Shown piece after piece: positions 45,541 to 57,089 of a stretch of 64,000 bases of DNA. A program made the position numbers and the translations under genes. This stretch comes from Trissonchulus latispiculum (lineage: Eukaryota > Nematoda > Enoplea > Enoplida > Ironidae): the NCBI GenBank assembly GCA_030248195.1, contig JASAND010015667.1, positions 29,372 to 93,371 on the forward strand, written 5' to 3'. The number at the start of each line of letters is the position of its first letter. Position 1 is the stretch's first letter. The notes beneath the pieces are model-generated. The model was not told the origin of the DNA. It worked only from the letters and a program-made list of their open reading frames with translations, and searched no databases.

Positions 45541-46445
45541 TTGCCTATATATGTTTATGTGTTAAACATATATATATATATATATACAAGAACAAAAAGT
45601 GCTCCTTCGTCGCATGTAAAATACATATGAGTCTTCGTAGGAAGGTTGTACATAGGTAAAAACTAGCCTGTAAAATACATATGAGTTCCGTAGGGAGGTT
45701 GTAAATTAAGGAAAACAAGTTGCCACCGCTTAACATATGAGCCTGTCCTACAACGAGGCTCATATTGGCGTCACAGTGCATTCCACATTAAAGCCTCATT
45801 AAAGAACCTCAGCTTCATCCACATTACGGAAAAATGAATAGACGTTGTGGCCCAGAAGAAATGGACTGAAGGAACTACGACTGCTCAAGCTGAACTGTGC
45901 ATGCATCCTGATGTTTCCTGAAACACTATGACACACCTAATATTTCGCGATACGCTGTGGTACTCGGTAAACCTAATGCATTCTCGAAACACTTTCACAT
46001 ACACACGCAGAATGCGTTCCCACTTGGCTGTAAGTCAGAGCGCCTCATGGCGTACCGTATTGAGCATATGCACACTATAATGACTGATCAGCAAGCTATG
46101 TGCAGGATAATTTGTAATGAAAAGCTTTATGAAAAGGAAAAACACGTTTTCTACACGATAGGATGCTTAAACTGCCGAAAAAAACAATTTTTAAAAATTT
46201 CCAAAATTTGCCTATATATGTTTATGTGTTAAACATATATATATATATATATATATATATACAAGAACAAAAAGTGCTCCTTCGTCGCATGTAAAATACA
46301 TATGAGTCTTCGTAGGCAGGTTGTACATAAGCAAAAACTAGCCTGTAAAATACATATGAGTTCCGTAGGGAGGTTGTAAATTAAGGAAACAAGTTGCAAC
46401 TGCTTAACATATGAGCCTGTCCTACAACGAGGCTCATATTGGCGT
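45541..46445. repeat. Direct duplication beside the palindrome centre
   Basis: A ~310-bp segment at about 45465-45775 (ACACGTTTTCTACACGATAG through CAACGAGGCTCATATTGGCG) is repeated in direct orientation at 46140-46445. The sequence between them (45776-46130) pairs with 46505-46830. The second copy and about 60 bp of unique sequence therefore form the loop of the palindrome. Confidence 0.75.
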
Positions 46446-47039
46446 ATGTCATAATACGAATAATTTGCAGATATATATTTTACTTTTATATAAATACATA
46501 CTGCATAAAGCTTTTCATTACAAATTATCCTTCATATAATGTTGATCAGTCATTATAGTGTTCATATGCTCAGTACGGTACGCCATGAGGCGCTCTGACT
46601 CACAGCCAAGTGGGAACGCATTCTGCGTGTATATACTGTGAAAGTGTTTCGAGAATGCATTAGAGGTGTGCCATAGTGTTTCAGGAAACATCAGGTTGCA
46701 TATACAGTTCAGCTTGAGCAGTCGTAGTTCACTTCAGTCCATTTCTTCTGGGCCACAACGTCTATTCATTTTTCCGTAATGAGGATGAAGCTGAGGTTCT
46801 TTAATGAGGCTTTAATGTGGAATGCACTGTGACGCCAATATGAGCCTCGTTGTAGGACAGGCTCATATGTTAAGCGGTTGCAACTTGTTTTCCTTAATTT
46901 ACAACCTCCCTACGGAACTCATATGTATTTTACAGGCTAGTTTTTGCTTATGTACAACCTGACTACGAAGACTCATATGTATTTTACATGCGACGAAGGA
47001 GCACTTTTTGTTCTTGTTTTCTATTATTTTTATATATGT

Positions 47040-47640
47040 TTAACACATAAACATATATAGGCAAATTTTGGAAATTTTTAAAAATTGTTTTTTTCGGCAG
47101 TTTAAGCATCCTATCGTGTAGAAAACGTGTTTTTCCTGTATTTTGAGCCAGTTTCCTATCACAGTTTCCTATAATAGTCCCATTTTAAGGCAAAATAAGC
47201 ATTTTTACCAAAATTGAAATTTTGGCTTGTAATGCCACCATGTCCGATTTAGACCCCCTTTTTACCACCCATAACAGAACGAACCCAGGTAGAACATATA
47301 TATATACCTATTTAATCTATAGGCTGTATTAAACAAATGTATGTATTTGTTTGACCTTTCCTGCTAATGCTTTGAACAATATTGAATTTTTAAAAAGTGG
47401 GTTTTTGCCTGCCAATCAGGTCACCCCAGGTCGCACCGGAGGGGTTAGAGCAATGTGGCATATATTATCATGAAGCGCAACAAATGCCCTACACATACAT
47501 GCAGTCCGCTTTGGTCTAGTTCTTTCCAGTAGTTCAGGGTGGCCAGGCAAAGTTTACCAAATTTGAGACCAAAGTTTACGAAAATTTCAAAGTCCCAAAC
47601 ACTGTTATTTGTGTTTTTTATTGTGTTTTCGCACACTTTT
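47040..47640. repeat. Module M, inner copy (right arm)
   Basis: Inverted partner of 45000-45560 in the left arm and a diverged inverted relative of 52210-53220 in its own arm. Confidence 0.65.
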
Positions 47641-48373
47641 TTAAAAAAACACACAAAATTTTAAAAACACACACTAAAAGTCACACTCACATTTTCACCG
47701 GAAGGAGCGAATTTTTATTAATTTTAAGCCTAATTTTTAAGTTTTTCCAAAAAATATTAGCAAATATCGGCGCAAATATTCGCTATATATCTATGTTTTT
47801 ATCAAATCAAATCAAAAATGTTTATTTGGCCAATCTGCATGAAATTATAGGGGCCGCAGCAGCGACTCCTATAATATGTGTGAAAAGTGGCTGGAGACAG
47901 TGTAAAATAAGCATGCGCAGAAGCTGCGCAAAATCCTGCGCAGATCCTGCGCAGATTTCATGCGCAAATTGTAGAGCACATCGAGTTTAGTATGTCTGTG
48001 AAGTTTCAGCCCCGTATCACTTACCGTTAAAAAGTTGCGCCCCGGACCGGCTATGGCGGCTATGTTTTTTTTCCGGTTTCTCCTATTGGATGGTTGTATT
48101 GTACATAATGTTCGCCGCTTTCACGTGATCTGCAGCGGTGGGCCAACCTAAAGGGCTATGGGGTCTAGTAGTACCTCTAAAGAATTTAAGAATCACAACT
48201 TTTTTTGCGCCGCAGCTGCGCCACAGCGCCGCAGTGGCGCCGCAAAGTCGGCTCATAGCGAAAAGTGACCATTTTTGTGGTCGTCGCTCAGGTCGAACGT
48301 TATGAGAAGGTGATGTTTTTTTTTTTTATTTAGAAAATTTATTATATAAAAACAAACGGTCCAGGTTGCGTTT

Positions 48374-48702
48374 CCTGGCGTTATTTTAGGAAACTAGCCA
48401 AGGGGGGGGGGACCCCCCCCATCGATGGGGGGTGTCAAAGGTGGGGGGGGTATTTTTGGAAAAAATTTGCAAATTTTAACGTTTTTTGTGTAAAAATTGC
48501 CAAAAAAAATCGCTAAAAAATGACTAATTTTGAGGTTTTTATTCAGAAATTCCGGCGAAGCCGGAAATATTTTGAAACTAGGTAACTAATGGTGGGGGGG
48601 GGGGGGGGGGGGGGGGGGGAACCTCTTGAATGGGGGGGGGGGGAGGTCGCCGAATGGGGGGGGGCCCCCCACCCCCCCCCCCCCCAGTAAAAATAAGCCA
48701 GG
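48374..48702. mobile_element. CCGG-hairpin family element F3, right arm only
   Basis: Termini CCTGGCGTTATTTT and AAAATAAGCCAGG are imperfect inverted repeats. The left arm has the uninterrupted sequence GCGTTTCTCTATC (complement) at this point, giving a 3-4-bp duplication (TTT or TTTC). Inside: G-runs and C-runs, a G-run of about 26 near 48593-48619, and the core TTCCGGCGAAGCCGGAA near 48549. Confidence 0.75.
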
Positions 48703-48864
48703 TTTCTCTATCACTTCCCTAGCGACCACAGTGGCCCGTCAAAAATGGCGAAAATTCGAAAAATGAAAAATCGAAATTTCTCGCTATCTATTCAACTTTG
48801 AAAGCTCAAATCTTCCATACAATGGTTTTCTGGCACGGGAGAATCGATTCCCGCAGTCAGTTTT

Positions 48865-49240
48865 ACCGTCAGACCCATCCATCTTGCTGGGCTGGTTCCA
48901 CTTTGCCGTCGGGAGGGTCAAGTCGGAAACCGCTTTCCTGGAGGTCCATAGTAGGCTCTACCTGGCCTCTCAAAACTTTGTCTATAGTGGTTATCTGGTG
49001 TGCCCAGCTCATTCCCGGTATCCGTTTTGCCGTCCGACGTTTCTATATTGCTGGGCTGGTTCTACTTTGCCGTCGGGAGGGTCAAGTCGGAAACCGCTTC
49101 CTGGAGGTCCATAGTAGGCTCTACCTGGCCTCTCAAAACTTTCTCTATAGGGGTTTTCTGGTGCGCCCAGCTCATTCCCGGTGTCCGTTTTGCCGTCCGA
49201 CGTACCTATTTTGCTGTGCTGGTTCCAGTTTGCCGTTTGA
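48865..49240. repeat. ~162-bp tandem repeat, right arm
   Basis: Counterpart of 43698-44110 in opposite orientation, with about 2.5 units. Reading frames through it (48798-49367) are open but frameshifted relative to the left arm. Confidence 0.75.
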
Positions 49241-49259
49241 AGGGTCAGTCGGGTGGGGG

Positions 49260-49790
49260 TCGAGTGGTCGAAAATTTTTCAAAAGTGGTCGAATTTGGTA
49301 TCAAATGAAAGCCCTAAGCGAGCTGAGCAACTTTTGTCATAGAACTGCGAACCCAAAGTGGCTGTAGAGTGCTGTGGTGGGGTGGGGTGGGGACTTAGGC
49401 GATTTTCGGTCAAAAATGAAAGTTTTCAAAAGTGGTCAAATTTGGTACCAAATGAAAGCCCTAAGCGAGCTGAGCAACTTTTGTCATAGAACTGCATGCT
49501 CAAAGTGGCTGTAGACTGCTGTGGTGGGGTGGGGTGGGGACTTAGGCGATTTTCGGTCAAAAATGAAAGTTTTCAAAAGTGGTCAAATTTGGTACCAAAT
49601 GAAAGCCCGCATCGAACTGAGCAACTTTTGTCATAGAAGTGCGTATCCAAAGTGGCTGTAGAGTGCTGTGGTGGGGTGGGGTGGGAACTTAGGCGATTTT
49701 CGGTCAAAAATAAAATTTTTCAAAAGTGGTAAAGTTTGGTACCAAATGAAAGCCCTAAGTGAACTGAGAAACTTTTGACATGGAACCATC
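49260..49790. repeat. 147-bp tandem repeat, right arm
   Basis: The landmark GAGCAACTTTTG starts at 49325, 49472 and 49619, with a GAGAAACTTTTG variant at 49766: again exactly 147 bp each time, inverted relative to 43118-43670. Confidence 0.9.
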
Positions 49791-50157
49791 CACCAATATT
49801 TGCTGTGCCAAATAACGTCACGTGCCCATGAAACTTTTGTCTTTACTTCTTCAACCGGAATTTAAAGGATATATACCTATTTATATTTATTATATATTTA
49901 AAGGATATTTAAGGGATATATATATATACGATACAGCCAACACACACATATTATCCTCTTTTGTGCGGAGCATTTTTGTTACTTGTACGTATATAAATAC
50001 AATTTACAGTATATATATATAAGCATTATAAGGGCCAAAAAGGAGACATACAAGATTCTGCATGAGAATCTGTAAAAATTAACTACCAATTGTCGAAAAT
50101 AACCACAAGAACTAGCCAGAATATTATATATACATACATCTTACTACAGAAGTACCA

Positions 50158-50199
<42 letters not shown>

Positions 50200-52209
50200 G
50201 TACGTATACAAGATTACTACAAAGACCTACCCAGTTTGAGCAATTAAATATACTAATCAGGCTTATATTTTAAATATTTATGCAGACTGCAACAGAATCG
50301 GGCTGCTTTTTGAATATAAAATAAAATAGAATATAAATTTTTACTTCTGTTTGTTTTCGTCTGGGCATCAGTTTTCGTGTAGCCTTCATTATTCTAAGCA
50401 ACGGTGTCATTAGGGGCTGTATAAGCAAATTATTCTATGAAATTACGTTTCCAAATTCTGCAAATGACTGGAATAAAATAAACTGTCGAAAAGTAAAAGT
50501 TTGAAGGATTTCAGACCAAAATTTTAAATATTTTAAAAAAATTCACAACGTGGGGGGGGCTCCGCCCCCCAGACCCCCCATTGTAGAGCAAAAAAGTCGT
50601 CATCAATGCAAATATTTAACGTTCAGAACATTGAAATATTGTTTATGAAGACTGAGCATGCAATATATGCTTTGTATAGAGGTCGGGGAAAAAACCAACC
50701 CGCAAGTGGTGGGGGAAAAAACCAACCCCCCCCCCCGTTTGGGCGATGGGGATGAGCTAGCGGGCTCAAATTTTGCATGCAAGTTGGTAGGGCCCATCCC
50801 ACCTACCACACCAAATTTGAGCTAAATCGGACCACTTTTGAGCATTTGTGACATTTTGAAAATTTTGGCATTTTTGACCCCCCCAAAAATTCAAAATTTG
50901 CCTATTTTTGAAGGTCTGTAAAAAATTTTCCATAGCAGTTAGATAATAACTTTTAATACTTTCATGAGAACAACAAGTGCTCTTTCCAAAAATGTCGGTC
51001 TCGCCTTCCTGAGACGCTTTGCAACCTGCCAGCAGAATTTATACAAACTGGGAAAAAAACCAAGGGGTGGGGAAAAAACCAATTTTTGCTTTTGCTGCCA
51101 AACTCCCAAAAAATGGTTCTTATTTGCTCTAAATTAATCCACATAGCAAGTTTAATGCGTTCTTTCACGTGAACAGCTCAAAATTGCATTTGGACTTGGC
51201 AATTTTGTGCTAGCCGGTAAAAACCTCATTTCGGCGGATCGGCTGTTTGGCTCAGCTAAAGCGGCCAAAAAGTACTCTGGGACAAAGAAATACGCGAAAA
51301 AACACTGAAACAACGTTTATTTTAATTTATTTCATCGAATTTCGAAAGATTTACAAATTTTTGCATTTTAACATAGAAACTGGCAAATTTGATGAAACCT
51401 AGCCAGTTGATGCTGCAAATATTGATGTTTGATTTTCTCACTTATTATACGGAGTATCGCAAAAATAAGTGCAGATATGAAGTCAGCAACGCCGATTTAA
51501 CCTGTTGCATGCATAAAATCGCTAATATGAGTCACCCTGACCGAATACTGGGGTTGGTTTTTTTCCCACCGGTTAGTTTTTTTTCCCGCCATTGGTTTTT
51601 TTACCCCGGCTAATTAACCGTTAATTACTAATTAACGACAGGACCTAGGGAGGCGATTTATGTACCAAAATGACAGTCTAGACAGGGCTTGATAAGAAAA
51701 TAATTTATAGCCGGATTGCTCCACTGTGTAGTTCTGCAGAGTCCAAAAAGTGACTACCTTGGTTTTTTTCCCCGACCTCTATACTTCTTCCGTAACACGC
51801 AAAAAAATGCTAAATATAGTTTAAAATGCTGTAAAAACCGTTAAAAACGTGTTAAAACTGCGAAAAGCGAATTTCAGGAAAAACACAGATTTTTAAAAAA
51901 ACACACATTTTCTTAAAAAAACACACTAAAAAGCACAGGTAAAATTTTGAAAAAAAACCCTGGTCCCAAAACATTTGCATGGAAGCAGCGGGAGCGACAA
52001 TAATACAGCCTTTAGAGTTATTTTGGATGCTCTTCAAGACAGGCTATTAAAATCCTATATAGCTCATACCGGTAAGCCCACACTGGAGGTGGGTTTTTCC
52101 CGCCTGACTATATATAGCCAAGCGGGAAAGAACCACACGCCAATGCGGGAAAAAACCCACCCCCAGTGTGGGCTTACCGGTATAAGCTATCTAGGATTTT
52201 AATAGCCTA

Positions 52210-53220
52210 TCTTGAAGAGCATTCAAAATAACCCTGGAGGGTGTATTGTGGTAGCTCCCCCTGCTTCCCTGCAAATTTTTTGGGACTTTGAAATTTTTGG
52301 AAATTTGGTCCGACCAAGTGCCGAAATTTGGCAAACTTTGCCGGGCCACCCTGAACTACTGGAAAGACCTAGACCAAAGCGGATTATATGTACCTGTAGG
52401 GCATCTGTTGCGCTTCATGGTGATATACGGCACACTGCTCTGACCCCTCCGGTGCGACCTGGGGGTGACCTGGAGTTGGCGGGAACAAACCCACTTTTCA
52501 AAATTAAATTTTTTTCTAACCATTGACCGGAAAGGTCAAACCAATACATACATTTGTTTAATAGAGCCTATAGATTAAATTGCTAAATTTTTTACCTTGG
52601 TTAATACTGTTATGGGTGGTCCAGGGGCATATATATATATATAAATTAACATGGGGTCGGGTCCTGGGGGGGGGGGCTTGTCCCCAGAAAATTTTGATGG
52701 GGCTTGTACCTTGAACAAAAATTTTCAGGGGGGCTTGTACCTCAAGAATAAATTTGTAACATTTTTCGAAAAATTAAGGTTAATTTTATCAAAATTTTGC
52801 CCGATTTTCCTGGAAAATTAAACATTTTTGCTAAAAAATTCCGGCGAAGCCGGAAAATTTTTGAACTTTTAGTGTAAAAACTAATTTTTTCCGGCAATTT
52901 TTGCCTACCCCTTGGCCATTTTTTCGTTACCCTTGTCCTCGACGGCGGTAGGGCTTGTACCTTGTCTGGGTTGGGGTGGCTTGCCCCCCCCCCCCCGCGT
53001 TAACCTAGGTCCCGGGGGTCTAAATCGTACACAGTGCCATTTCAAGCCAAAATTTCAATTTTGATCAAAAATGATTATTTTTGCCTTAAAATGGGCCTTG
53101 TTTGGCTCTAAATACACGAAAAACACGTTTTCTACACGATAGGATGCTTTAAACTGCCGAAAATAAACAACTTTTAAAAATTTCCAAAATTTGTCTCAGT
53201 GCTAAAGATACAACATTTTC
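52210..53220. repeat. Module M, outer copy (right arm), with CCGG-hairpin element F2'
   Basis: Inverted partner of 39720-40730. The part around 52160-52550 shows no difference by eye from its left counterpart over about 390 bp. F2' lies at 52655-52990. Confidence 0.7.
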
Positions 53221-55631
53221 AAATGACCATAAGGACTCAAAACTAATATATTTTGATGCAGTTGTACTGAAAACAATCCTCTCTTTCATTTGGAATGGTT
53301 AAAAATGCTCCTGGCAACTTGCCAAAAATTTTTTGGGGTGGGTTTTTCCCCCCAGTTTGGGACAATTTTTCTCGCTAACGGCACACCCTAGAGAGGTGTT
53401 GAAAACTTACGACTATGCCTAGCTACCTGTATAATCAGCATTTAGATATGTCAAACCATTAAAAATTCTGACCAAAAATCTGAAAAGTGGGTTTTTCCCG
53501 CTTGACTATATATACGTTGTACAGGAATGTGTTGGGGGACTGGTCCCGCTTGTGTCGGGCTCTAGTCATTACCGGGACCGAAATCTGGCAAAATTGTATC
53601 GCCAATTTTTTATTGTAATTTAGCAGTTTTGGAAGTCTTAAAATTTAGTAAATTCATATGAGGGGATGGGGCATCTTGTACTCTAAACTTGGGAAAAGTT
53701 GACCACCTAACCATTTTCGGCTCTAGTGAGCGTTATCATGAAGCCTAGTTTTATATAGTTTTAATTTATGCTCATTTTAAAGGGTATAAATTTTTGTTTC
53801 TAATATATAATAGACTTTAAAATACCTATAGATACTGAACCCTGAACCGGTAATATTTCACGCCAAACCAAAATATTGGAAATTTTTAAATCATCATCAA
53901 AGTATCCTTTTCTGAAGTTTCTGTTTTTCTGCCGTATATGTATATACAAGTTTGTTAGGATTCAAAATTTTTTTAGAGTGAAATTTTCCGAATTTTCAGT
54001 GAAATTAATGCTTTTTAGCTAATGCGTACACTAATTAATCGCATGGTTATCGAGGTAAAGCCGAAATTTTGAAATTGTTCAAAAACTGTTTTGTTAAGAA
54101 ATCCTGCGGCAATATATATATACTAATTCAAACGCGCTCCTGTGCGTAACTTTCTCAAAACTTAACCAATTTAGTTTAAATTTGGTATGGATACAATTGC
54201 ATTTGAATACATTTCTAATCGATCTGCAGCAAAATTTTGAAAATTTTAAATTTTGAAGTTTTCCAAGAGGAATCCAAAATTTCGTTCCAATTTTGCTAAA
54301 AAGCGATTCAGCGGTTTTCAAGTTGCTGAACACGAATCCGAAGCCTTGTTTTTCGATCTGGCGATAATTACGTATATATATACGCGTTAAGCTTACAACT
54401 TTAGCTCATTTCTAGCCAATGAAATGCTTAATCGAAAAACGAGTTTTGGTTTCGTGTACTGTGACCCTGAAACCCCCTGTATGCAACTTAGAAAACTCAG
54501 CAAAATTGAGACAAAAATTTTTTTGGTTCCCCTTGGTCTCCCTTTGGAAACTTAAAAATTCAAATTTTCTAAAATTTTGCTGTAGATCGATTGGAAATGT
54601 ATTCAAATGCATCCACACCAAATTTCAACTAAACTGGTTAAGTTTTGCGAAAGTTGCGCACATGTGTGCTTATGCCTTGGTATATATCGCCAATCATCCT
54701 TCTTATTATTCCCATCATGTTGAAGGTTTAATTTGCATGGGCATTTTTTACTGCAAAAATCCAAAAACATTGCATATGTATAAATTCTTTACTATGAACT
54801 TTTACCTACAATTTTGCAAAATGTTTAAACCCTTTGACAGCATCGGATAAGGCTAGAAAACTTAAAATTGTAGAAACAAATGGCAGGTTATAGTACAAAA
54901 CCAAAACATGGAAGTAATAATTTGGTCATTTTAAACCATTTGACTTTTATTTAGGACCGCTTGCCAAGAATTTCTTAAATAAGTTTTAGTAATTGCATTA
55001 AAAATGAATTTGCTTATCGCTTGAAGCTTTTAAAATTATAGATTATATTAAATTAAAATATGTTTTTAAGTGCGATATTTTTGAGAAATTCTCAGCTTAA
55101 CTACTAAATTAGCAAAAAACATAAATCTTAGTGAGACACACATCCCGGGTCGGGATTTTGGGCGGTTCTGAATTTTTGTGCTAGTGGCCGATTTTTCTCA
55201 CATTAACGTATCTTTTAGAGACGCATATATACTTCTGTTGTCAAAAAGTGACAAGTGAGTTTGTAGAAAATTTGAGTCATTGCTATCGCTCAAAACTGAA
55301 AGTCAGCCTGCAAATTATGACTTCGACAGATGTTAAATATAGGACCACAGTGTTAACGTTTTATCGTTGCGTAACAGCTAAAGCAGTGTTTGTGTGAAGT
55401 TGGGCATTTGGACATGGGCGTACCCAGGAGGGGGGTTTTGGGGGTTCAAACTCCCTCCTTTTGAGGTGTCCGAAGGAAGAGATTATCAATTCTCCATTAC
55501 AAAAAGTGTATATATAATTTTTTGAAATCTTGGTTATGTACACCCCTGCGGTTGGCTACACATTTTTCTCAGTGTGCAACTTGATACTGTCTGTATGTAC
55601 TATTCTAGTCGTTTTTCTCTCTTTTTTTCAG

Positions 55632-55895
55632 CCTGTGGGCGTTCACTGTACCTTTGGCCGCGGCCGGACCGGGACCATGCTAGCCTGTTGGTTTGTGAAA
55701 CGAGACGGGCTGACGGCCAGCGAAGCCATAGCCCGAATTCGCCTGATCCGACCCTACTGTGTGGAGACAGAGGAACAGGAAGACGCGGTTCGGCGATATG
55801 CGCAGTGGCTTGCGCAGGCTGACGTGGATGGGAGCAGCGTGCGCAACTCTGAATCTGCGCAGGACCAACAGCAGCAGGAGAATCTATCTATATGA
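55632..55895 (+). CDS. DUSP23-like: DUSP23-like phosphatase, terminal exon (right copy)
   Basis: An 87-residue terminal exon after the splice acceptor CTCTCTTTTTTTCAG, ending TGA at 55893-55895. It carries the same HCTFGRGRTG active-site loop and EEQEDAVRRYAQWL helix as the copy at 37027. In the first 60 codons it differs from that copy at 11 synonymous sites and no amino-acid site. The tail differs by small in-frame changes (AQADVDGSS and a Gln-rich QQQQ) and ends ENLSI. The gene's upstream exons should lie between here and the palindrome centre; none was recognised. Both copies keep splice site, frame and stop, so neither looks dead. Confidence 0.8.
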   Translation, partial: PVGVHCTFGRGRTGTMLACWFVKRDGLTASEAIARIRLIRPYCVETEEQEDAVRRYAQWLAQADVDGSSVRNSESAQDQQQQENLSI

Positions 55896-56035
55896 GCCCC
55901 CTGTCTAGGTTTTGTCTCTCTTTCTGGTTTAGAGGATGATTTTTTGGCAATAGGTGACAGTGACAATCTTACAATATTGTGTTTACAGTAATGTTTAGGT
56001 GCAGTTAAAGTTGTTTTGTTGTATATATATATGAC

Positions 56036-56688
56036 CAAGAGTACATAATAGATAAGAGTAAGAAACTCTTACGCTAGCATGTACAAATTATGTAGTAGCG
56101 CTGGTCCACAACTCGAACTTCCCCCGAAACTTCCGGGGGTCCCACTTTGCACTAACTACACGCTTTCATATAAGTGTGTCTGCTCGCTGATTGGCCCGTT
56201 AGCCTTAAGGCTTATTGTAGGCAATTTATTAGTTATTTTAATTAATTAATTATAACTTTAATCAGGTTAATGCAATTAAAAAACTAAATCGACAACTTTG
56301 TAGCATTTTTTCTGCTCTTTCCAATGATATGAAAACTGTTGCATAATACAAAAATTCGAAGGAATGTAACGTGCAACAATTTTTACATCATTCGAAAGAG
56401 CAGAAAAAATGCTACAAAGTTGTCAAATTAGTTTTTTAATTGCATTAACCTGATTAAAGTTATAATTAATTAATTAAAATAACTAATAAATTGCCTACAA
56501 TAAGCCTTAAGGCTAACGGGCCAATCAGCGAGCAGACACACGCTTATATGAAAGCGTGTAGTTAGTGCAAAGTGGGACCCCCCCGGAAGTTTCGGGGGGG
56601 GGTCCCGAGTTAATGAACCGAGCATACCTTACATAATTTGTACATGCTAGCGTAAGAGTTTCTTACTCTTATCTATTATGTACTCTTG
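56036..56688. mobile_element. Foldback element E2, 7-bp target duplication
   Basis: Termini CAAGAGTACATAAT and ATTATGTACTCTTG. Flanked by ATATGAC on both sides (56029-56035, 56689-56695). The left arm has an empty site (complement of TATGACTACATG) near 36880. Inverted arms of about 300 bp meet at a ~60-bp loop. The interior includes TTAGCCTTAAGGC and a CCCCCGGAAGTTTC-type G/C block and differs from E1 and E3, although the ends are shared. Confidence 0.85.
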
Positions 56689-57089
56689 ATATGACTACAT
56701 GTTTGAAGTATATCTAAAGTGTGTATTGTAATATTGTATGCTACTTTTGTTGGGTGTGCGTATATATATTATATACCTTATTTATTAGTTAAATAATTTA
56801 ACACCTAAAATAATTTATTAAAATTTGATAAAATCTAGAAGAACTCCCTGGATTTCGAAGGAAAGTTTTTAAAGCACGGAGTGTCTTCGCTTTTGCGGGA
56901 TGTTTCGACTTTCGCCGAATTTTCTTTTTACTTGTGGTTGAATTATCTGTTGTCAGTCTTTCACTGAGACGAGCTTTACAGTCTTATTTTTGTTTAGACG
57001 ATGTTTATAAATCTATACCTATTATTTATACGTACGTATATTATTGTATGTATAGATCGTAATTAGCAACAGCAGGTTGTGTACAACAA

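Larger units (their letters stand above)
34275..46124. repeat. Left arm of the ~25-kb palindrome
   Basis: Reverse-complement match to 46505-59350, traced through many anchors: 34880/58280, 37027/55895, 38100/54850, 40412/52526, 41320/51610, 43118/49790, 44300/48300, 45054/47560. Identity varies: no difference seen by eye near 40.4-40.8 kb, about 94 percent in the phosphatase exon, and lower near the outer edge. It carries the DUSP23-like exon on the minus strand. Confidence 0.9.
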
